In this document: in pieces, positions 57,701-64,000 of the stretch
How positions within the stretch are numbered: position 1 is the stretch's first letter
Layout: the number at the start of each line of letters is the position of its first letter
Source: Kingdonia uniflora
Lineage: Eukaryota; Streptophyta; Magnoliopsida; Ranunculales; Circaeasteraceae
Length of the DNA: 64,000 nt
Direction of reading: 5' to 3'
Assembly: GCA_014058105.1 (NCBI GenBank)
Contig: JACGCM010002331.1
Location: forward strand, 310,001 to 374,000
The notes under the pieces: model-generated
Database searches by the model: none
What the model was told of the DNA's origin: nothing
Seen by the model: the letters and a program-made list of their open reading frames with translations, nothing else
Position numbers and translations under genes: made by a program

Positions 57701-58470
57701 GATCTTATAAAGGGAGTGTGATACCTATAAGTGATCCATCAATGTGGGAAAAGGTAAGTTAGTAAATATCATAACTAGTTGCATCCTTATTTTGAAAGTT
57801 TCATTGATACCTCACATATACTTGTGTGTTTTGTAGCCCAACAGTGATATGCTACCCCTACCACTAGAAAGAGGAACTGGTAGACATAGAAAGGCTAGAA
57901 TGAAGAGTGCAGATGAGAATACAACTCAACAACAACAAAAAATGTGGGTAGTATAGGTTTTTTGGCCATAACAAAAAAACATGCAATGGGCCACCAGTTG
58001 TACCAAGACCTAGAAATTTACGACCAACTACTAGAACTGATTGAAGAGGAGGTAGATCTAGAGGGTCCAGACCAAGAAGAAACCCTCCAACTAGAGTTGG
58101 AGTTGGCATTGGAGTTGGAGTTGGAGTTGGAATGAGAGGTAGAGGAACAAGAGGTGGTGCTGCAAGAGGTAGTGCTGCAGGTGGTAGAGCTACAAGAGCT
58201 AGACGACAAAGTAAAAGCAATCCTTGAGGTGGGATCAATAATGCTAGAGGTGGATTAACAGGGGGTGGAGCTGCAAGAGTTCATACTCAAGCTAGTCAAC
58301 AAAGTACAAACAATGCTAGAGGTAGATTAACAAGGGGTAGAGCTGCATGAGGATCCAAGAATCCAAGGCTTTATCAACCAAGTCAAGGTTCAGGGATTAC
58401 TTAGGCTTCAAAGAATGTAAACCCTTACAAGAAGGTGTTCATACATGCAAAGGATAAATGGCTAATATAA
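54769..58470 (+). pseudogene. E4 MuDR transposase (MULE DDE, SWIM, zinc knuckle)
   Basis: ATG 54769 gives MPVKDVTIHFNGHWCTELVK, the usual MuDR N-terminus, then loses frame at the poly-G tract 54853-54865. After an acidic region comes the MuDR DNA-binding block (MEWPTIDEARKYLRKF, then CEEEKCSWYVYVRRTNDG and HSC). The MULE catalytic domain has VGLDG (followed by a TGA), LKGKYGGQCLAIVSLDGNNG, LISDRQKGL and NHRFCFRHMWKNF. The SWIM finger is CDCYEWQISGLPCVYALC, with Tyr where the final His is expected. The tail is Gly/Arg-rich and preceded by a broken zinc knuckle (GHNKKTCNG). Introns fit at 56860-56960, 57584-57662 and 57754-57836. Several stops and frameshifts make it inactive. Confidence 0.8.
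54853..54865. repeat. Poly-G run inside the transposase reading frame
   Basis: 13 consecutive G. The MuDR reading frame shifts exactly here, so either a real indel or a homopolymer length error accounts for the break. Confidence 0.85.
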
Positions 58471-59162
58471 GCTAGTAGACTCCACAGTCATTTTTGAGAA
58501 TTCTGTGAGTATGTGTAGATTCAATGTAAGATCTTAGAATTCTATTGATTGTGCAGAGCAATAGTTTTACATTTTTGAGAATTCTGAGAGAATTCGGGCA
58601 TATATATGTCCACAAATGGAACTTTTGAAAATGTTAACCCATGTAATAATGGATGTTGAGAATTCTGGCATATATATGCATTTTTTTTAGAATATATACT
58701 ATGATATATTGGTGAATCTCTATATTTATGATTTATGTATGTTGAATATGGTTTGGTATAGAAGTGTATATGCACTATGGTAATGTGAATGTGGTCTGGT
58801 ACTGTGAATGTGCTGCTTATTTTTCAGGATGATAATGGACACTCTGGTAAAGTCCCATTCCCCTACTATTTATTTTTCAGGATAGTAATGGCCACTCTGA
58901 TAAAGTCCCCTTCCCCTACTATTTATTTTTCAGGATGATAATGGTCACTCTGGTAATGTGAATGCAGTTATGGACTATAGTGCAAATATGTATTATGATG
59001 TATGGAATCCAAGCAGATATTCAGCCTCTAACCACCTTATATTGACTATTTTTTTTTGGAAGATTTAGAAGTTAATGTTTTTTAACCCCCCAAGTAGTTA
59101 GCTTTTATCTATAACTGCCCTCATTACAACCCTAAACACATTCACTTCTACATTCTTAAGAT
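58471..59162. other. Spacer with a triplicated splice-acceptor-like unit
   Basis: No gene recognised. Contains the 53-bp triplicate listed separately and AT-rich DNA. Confidence 0.4.
58817..58975. repeat. 53-bp tandem triplicate
   Basis: Units begin at 58817, 58870 and 58923 with TTATTTTTCAGGAT, then AATGG, CACTCTG and, in the first two, AAAGTCCC...CCCCTACTAT. Each copy has a splice-acceptor-like pyrimidine tract plus CAG. Confidence 0.85.
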
Positions 59163-59508
59163 CAAAAGAAAAGCTGTAATAGACTCAGATGAGGAAAAGA
59201 TGTATGGTGAAGGATGCAACTCCCCCAAAGCCACTAGGTTTATAGCTAGTGATGAAGAAGAGGAAGAAGATGATGTGTCTGGAGGTGCTGATGATGCTTT
59301 TGATGAGTCTGAAAGTGACACTGAGCAGGAGGAGGAAGATGATGATCCTAAAATAAATGGGGGAAAGAAGGATGGCTCTGATGAGGATGAAGGAAGTGAT
59401 GATGATGGTGGTGATGGCTGGGAAGCAGGAGATGATGATGAAGGAAGTGATGATGATGATGATAATGATGATAATGGGGGTGTATGGCTGGATGGTGTGT
59501 CTGAGTAG
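59163..59508 (+). CDS. E4 acidic low-complexity protein or exon
   Basis: An open frame, ATG at 59200, with in-frame coding-like text upstream (IKRKAVIDSDEEK). It encodes about 100 residues made mostly of Asp, Glu, Gly and Ser, such as ASDEEEEEDDVSGGADDAF, ending VWLDGVSE*. GAT/GAA repetition in the DNA could create such a frame by chance. However, it lies inside E4 after the transposase and is free of stops, so it may be an accessory exon. Acidic tails are common in chromatin- or histone-binding proteins; no function is claimed. Confidence 0.35.
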
Positions 59509-59961
59509 TTTTCTCAGTTTTCTCAAGGCTACATTTTTTCTTTCCTTTTTGTGAATGTGATGCTAATAGTGTATCAAATTTTCTCTGAAATATTTTTTTT
59601 TCTTTTGTTTGTTCTGTCTTTGTGTGCTTATGCATGGCTGTGTAGTTTATTTTCTAGTTAAAAAAAATGTGAGCTTATTGTTTATGGTGCAATTCAGTGT
59701 TTACCCTAATTCTCCAGTTTAACTTAAACATTATCCAGTTAAATGGTGCAGTGCAGTACAATGCTTATAGTACTCAAGTAACTTCTTCTTTTTTTCTTTA
59801 TTGTGCAGGGTTTTTCATTAGAGACCATTTAAATATAGAGCACCTTGAGGATTAAAGAGGTAAATAAAGCAAATATTTCACATTACTTGAAAATAGCAAG
59901 CTACACACGTCTCCAAGATATGCAATCTTTTTGTTAAAGTGATACACAAGCCAATATTACC

Positions 59962-60700
59962 CTATAAGATAGTCTTTCCCTTAAAATCCCTAATGAAATC
60001 ATCTATGTTCATCTCAACTGTAATTTTCACATTTTGTACCACATTCTTCCTTTCATCTTCCTTTACCTTCTCATCAGCATCAATGGCATCCTTCAACCAC
60101 ATAAATTTCCCACATTGGACATTCTGGCATTTTAAGAACTTTAAACCATATGAACTTTCTTTAGTGGATGTAAATAGCTTCATCACATCATTGCACCCAA
60201 ACCTTTTACAATTTGACAGTGTCCATGGGTGCTCTCTTACCCAGTGGTTCAACCCCCTACATCCATAGAATCCTGCAAGGCTAGATGAACTAGTTAGATT
60301 TTCAAACTCATTAATAGCATCAGATAGCCACTAAAATGAATTAGGGTGTGCGAATTGACATGAGAGGAATTTTGCTATTTGGGTTACTCTGGGTTCTAGA
60401 TGTAAGCAGCCTCCTAATGCCATTGCAATTGTTTACTTTGCACTTTGAATAAATCCATGGGCAAGAACTAACATTATGTCCAGCTTGATTACACATTGGG
60501 CATAGCTGTTTAAATAAAAAGCCAAAAATACTTATTAGCTTAAACCCCCCACATTTTCATCTGCAATTCGTCTCCTAACCCCACTATGAACATTAGCCAA
60601 AAAAACTTATTGCAATAATCAAATTGAAGTGTTTTTCTTTAAATTAACGGAGTTTATAGGAGTATTACCTCCACATTGGTGGGAAATTGATGTTTTCCAT
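59962..60700 (-). pseudogene. E4 antisense zinc-knuckle / GRF-finger protein
   Basis: Minus strand. A short first exon (ATG 60700, ENINFPPMW, donor at 60668) is followed by an acceptor at about 60508 (TTTATTTAAACAG). Next is a CCHC-like knuckle, LCPMCNQAGHNVSSCPW. The C-terminal block 60252-59962 has CNDVMKLFTSTKESSYGLKF, LKCQNVQCGKFMWLKD and a Lys/Glu coiled tail. This Cys-(Ser)-Gly-Phe-Cys-Cys-Phe-Trp order is the GRF zinc-finger pattern, which binds single-stranded nucleic acid in other proteins. The two exons do not join in one frame, and stops lie between the knuckle and the GRF block, so it is probably decayed. Its position inside E4, antisense to the transposase, suggests a passenger gene. 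Confidence 0.5.
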
Positions 60701-61097
60701 CTCCTATTTCTCAATTCTTCATTATATGCTTTGGAACCCTAACTTCAAACCAAAACTAGAGGGAAGAATAAGATAATCAACGCGCGTAGAGAAAAGAAGA
60801 GTGCTAGAAGATAAAAGAAGAGAAGCAAAGAGAAGAAGAGAAGAAGAGAAGAAGAGAGAAGAAGAAAAGTTGAGAGAAGAGACGTAATCGTTCGTTCAAC
60901 GACTATATTTCGTTAATTGACAAAAGGGTATTACTGGGTTTTTCAAAAAAATGACTTTAGTCAATCAGAGTCAATGCCAGTCAACAAGGGTGGACTGACT
61001 GCTCAGGCGAGAATACGGGGTAAAGGCTAGTTTTAGCGAATGTGGGGGCCAATGTCAATATGGTGTACACGTATGGGGGGTTTACTCAAATTTACTC

Positions 61098-61909
61098 CTT
61101 TTTCTAATGTCTGCATTTCAGGTTAGAAATTGGGTTTACTTTATGTTAATGTTGATTTTCAAAACTTTACCATGGTAAATAATTGAAGTAAAGTTACAAT
61201 CACAGTTTTGTTGTAGTAAGAGGGATTTCCTAGCTCAAGGATACTTTTTCTTAAGCATATTCGTGACACTCACATTTGGAACACCCTATAAAAACTTATT
61301 GTGAACTACTCATCTCTCAAGGGATTTTCTAGCTCAAGAATACTTTTTCTTAAGCATTAGTAAAGAAGATAGAGGATTCGTGAACACTAAAAAATAGGAC
61401 ACTTAAGGGACCCTGATAGACGTAGAAATACGTAAGATTAATACGCCTAAAAATATCATTTTGTTAATCCCGATTTATTATTTTCTAATATTAGTAGCAT
61501 TTTCTTATTTTCAGGCACTTATCACTGTTGGATCTAATAAGTAGAAAAAAACAGCTGATAAAAGGTATAAAGAGCTGAAGCTTATCCAACAGTCCCAGGT
61601 ACAAGGAAGATGTCTACATTCAATGTACTTGTAGATGTACTCCATGGAATGAAGATGATGAAAGACTCTATAATGATTAGCTTGAGAAGAATTATCTAGA
61701 TATAAGATAAAGTATAAATGAGATATGATTTATTTGAGATAGGGTTTATCTTTACTTAGAGATAGAGTTTCAGAAATGTAAACAAGTATCTCATATCTCC
61801 TATAAATAGGTGAAAAATTCTATGTATTTTTCATCTCAGTTTTAGAACAAAATAAAACTTGAGTTTTTTAGTAGTCTATCTATCTCTCTCATTTATTTAT
61901 TTTATGCTC
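61098..61909. other. Intergenic; short direct repeat and possible LTR fragment
   Basis: GGATTTYCTAGCTCAAG followed by ATACTTTTTCTTAAGCAT occurs at about 61222 and 61320. From 61526, TGTTGGATCTAATAAG looks like an LTR start, with a TATA-like CCTATAAATAGG at 61799. No second copy or retroelement gene supports this. Confidence 0.4.
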
Positions 61910-61912
61910 TTA

Positions 61913-62403
61913 GAGTATCTCCTAAAGTGTCTCACTCACTTGGTTGAAAAAAAATCAAATCCAAGTGAGCAAGTTTCTATTTCTTCCAACAGTACCTCAC
62001 TTATTTTTTTTAACAGACGTCGAACTATTTGGTGCCCGTTTTATTTTATTTTATTGAAAATATAATATATATATTTTTTATCAGGCTTCTAAACTATTAG
62101 GTGCCTGATTTGATTTTTTTTTTGTAAAAACAATTGGGCGTCAAAGTCTTAGGCGCCCGATTTAAATTTTTTGTGAAAAAATTAATTAGGCTCCCAAAGC
62201 TTAGGTGGCTGATTAGAAAATAAGCAGACGCCCATCACTTGGGTGCCCGATCGTGACGCTAGAAAGTAAGGTTGAACCTTGAAAAGCAAGACTCAACCTT
62301 GTTTTTTGAGTTGAAAAACCAAGTCAGTAAGGTGATGTTGGAGCTCGAAAATCCTACGTGGCACCTTGGAAAGCAATTCAGTGAGGCACTTTAAGAGATG
62401 ATC
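61913..62403. mobile_element. Tourist-type MITE with internal iterated units
   Basis: Ends GAGTATCTCCTAAAGTG and (inverted) GATCATCTCTTAAAGTG, both followed by a CTCACT word. TTA lies outside both ends (61910-61912 and 62404-62406), a Harbinger-type target duplication. Five imperfect palindromic units of the form RGRCGYC...TTAGGTGCCYGA lie at 62015, 62083, 62136, 62188 and 62225. Confidence 0.7.
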
Positions 62404-62406
62404 TTA

Positions 62407-63510
62407 GAATTAAACTATGATCGATAACCATTAATGGTGAGCTAGTTTCTTTAACTTAGGCTAAGGGTCGACCCTCCTGCGATTGTGAGCTAATTGTAGT
62501 ATTTATATAATCGAATAGATCTAGTATTTTTTTCTACAATACTCTGGTTTGTAGTGAGGAAGAGTTGATCTAGCCATGGCAACCCCGATCTATTATGAAG
62601 ATGAAGGAGATGCCAAATTAGCCATATTTGGTGGTTTCCGCATTCAAAGAGATTACTAGATCATTAGGAACTTAGACACTCTGCCTTGCCATGGAGGAAG
62701 TGACCTAGATCCGATTGTCCAAGAACGATTAAGTTCTTATATAGGGTTTTAGCTACAAACCCTAGATTCTAGACCCGAATAGACCTAACCACGACTATTA
62801 CGAGCGGATAAATTTTATTATATAAATATTACTTTAGTAAACTATGTCGGAGTAGGTTCAAATCCCAGGTTTCCTTTTTTTGAATTGAAGCCAAGTTCGT
62901 ACTATAGTTTAGTTTAGATTCAAGTTTCAACCAAAAACCTTTTTAGAAAATTAGTTTAGACTTCGTTTATTAGTTAATTAGGAAATTAGATTTTTAATAC
63001 GTTTACTCATCGTGGATTCCGCTCCAACTTGCCCTTATTATATTACGACACCCGTATTTTTGAGGGGGGTATTTAAAGACGGAATTCTTCTCATATCAAA
63101 ATTGACGTGGTTGTCAGGGAGGCAACGGTTTATTAAAAATTAAGTTTTTCCTTTGTACTTTATTGATTTATTAATTTATTAATTTGTAGTTATTAAAAAA
63201 ACAAAAAACAAATTCTTTTTCTTGCTGCAATAACATTATAGAGAGATCATATATGACACTATGGTTGATTGCAAGGAAGCATAGATTACTTTACTAAACT
63301 CTGCCTCAACTGTGATATGGCATTAACTAGTGATGTTTGCCATGCTATGCATATTTAATGGTCTTTTGCTGCACCTAGTAGGTGTAAGTGGAAAGTACTA
63401 GTGTAGTTAGTCGTAATGAATTAGTGGTCTAAATTTTTTGATGTAAAACTTAATGGTATTTCTAGGTCAGTAGCTACTCAGTTATTAGATTAGTGTATAT
63501 ATATATATAT
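62407..63510. other. Intergenic, nothing recognised
   Basis: AT-rich with an (AT)n tract just before E3 (63495-63510). A short frame from ATG 62576 (MATPIYYEDEGDAKLAIFGG) ends in a stop and was not recognised. Confidence 0.35.
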
Positions 63511-63511
63511 G

Positions 63512-64000
63512 AGGGAGGATTCCCCCTATACTCTCTTTATGCTACACTCTCTCTTCTCCACTCAATCCTCCAACTCATCTGCCCACTCAACTCTCCTTCT
63601 CTCCCACTCAACTCTTACTCTCTCCCACGTGGCCAAAAAAAATACAAATACAAAAAAAAACTCTCACTCTCTCTCTTACTCGTCGAACTCACTCACTCAC
63701 TCACTCAGTCGCTCTATCTCTCTCTCTCAGTCACTCTTTCTCTCGCTATCCACTGAGCTCACTCAGTCACCGTGGTACCTTTGTCGAATTCACGGTCAAC
63801 AACGTACTCTCGCTGTCATAATCAGGTATAATCCTATTTATAATTCTTTTTTTATCGACAACATAGAATTCGATACTAAATTATCGAATTGTCTAAAATT
63901 CGACAATTTATTGTCAAATTTTGAAAGAGATCGACAATAAATTATCGTATTGTGTGAGAATTCGGCAATTTATTGTCGAACTCTTCAAAATTCAACAATT
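63512..64000. mobile_element. E3: third copy of the E1/E2 Mutator-like family, partial
   Basis: Starts GGGAGGATTCCCCC TATAC, then a CT-rich leader with CTACACTCTCTC and CACGTGGCC as in E1 and E2. From 63850 it shows repeated ATTGTCGA/TCGACAAT-type words. It continues past the window edge. Confidence 0.7.

Larger units (their letters stand above)
54169..61097. mobile_element. E4: MuDR-type Mutator-like element
   Basis: Terminal inverted repeats of about 140 bp. The left one starts GAGTAAATTTAAGTAAACC and the inverted right one GAGTAAATTTGAGTAAACC. They share ACGTGTACACCATATTGAC and the TTGTTGACTGGCATTGACTC block. Inside are a plus-strand MuDR transposase pseudogene, an acidic plus-strand frame and a minus-strand zinc-knuckle/GRF gene. 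Flanks CTTTTGATA (left, one base off) and CTTTTTCTA (right) match at 7 of 9 positions, a possible eroded 9-bp duplication. The ends are unrelated to E1-E3. Confidence 0.8.

Noticed and set aside
57864..58238. Minus-strand Leu/Pro-rich and Ser-rich frames
   Set aside because: Complement of the Gly/Arg-rich tail of the E4 transposase.
59185..59635. Minus-strand Ile- or His-rich frames
   Set aside because: Complement of GAT/GAA-rich acidic coding sequence; low complexity.
62576..62660. Frame starting MATPIYYEDEGDA, considered as a ketol-acid reductoisomerase fragment
   Set aside because: Only a few residues look similar and the nucleotide-binding motif is absent.

Overview
This is a window of plant nuclear DNA, most likely from a eudicot. 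The AT-rich sequence, GT-AG introns, plant-type transposons, pentatricopeptide-repeat debris, telo-box-like promoter motifs and absence of bacterial gene organisation all point that way. Almost everything recognisable is transposon-derived, and most coding sequence is broken by stops or frameshifts. All calls were made by eye; no search or alignment program was used.

Layout. 0.2-1.3 kb: a Tourist-type MITE and a PPR gene fragment. 1.3-8.5 kb: a transposon complex with a plant-mobile-domain (PMD) pseudogene, a 500-bp foldback, a 41-bp tandem array, and the two convergent genes of a PIF/Harbinger element (Myb-like ORF1 and DDE transposase). 8.5-22.2 kb: a 5'-truncated Ty3/gypsy element of the Tat lineage. 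It holds protease, RT, RNase H, a second RNase H, integrase, tandem repeats after pol, then two antisense genes, one of them interrupted by a hAT-like MITE. 22.4-26.8 kb: a LINE on the minus strand with a target-site duplication. 27-35 kb: mostly low-information sequence with a candidate two-exon small secreted-peptide gene, a 177-bp inverted repeat, a six-copy tandem array and a second PPR fragment. 35-41.7 kb: two diverged LTR-like repeats around about 4.3 kb without recognisable retroelement genes.

42.6-53.6 kb: two related Mutator-like elements lie side by side. E1 is a 2.4-kb foldback. E2 is 8.5 kb and carries a multi-exon PMD plus coiled-coil gene on the plus strand and a FAR1-type transposase on the minus strand. 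The outermost flanks of the pair carry a near-matching 9-bp duplication and the inner flanks do not, so the pair may have moved as one unit. A third member, E3, starts at 63.5 kb and runs off the window. All three are filled with an iterated TCGACAAT/ATTGTCGA motif. 54.2-61.1 kb: an unrelated MuDR-type element E4 with a broken SWIM-domain transposase, an acidic ORF and an antisense zinc-knuckle/GRF-finger gene. 61.9-62.4 kb: a Tourist-type MITE.

The common thread is that several independent transposon lineages carry passenger genes: PMD proteins near Harbinger genes and in a Mutator-like element, long coiled-coil antisense proteins in Tat, and a GRF-finger protein in the MuDR element. No intact, confidently named host gene was found.
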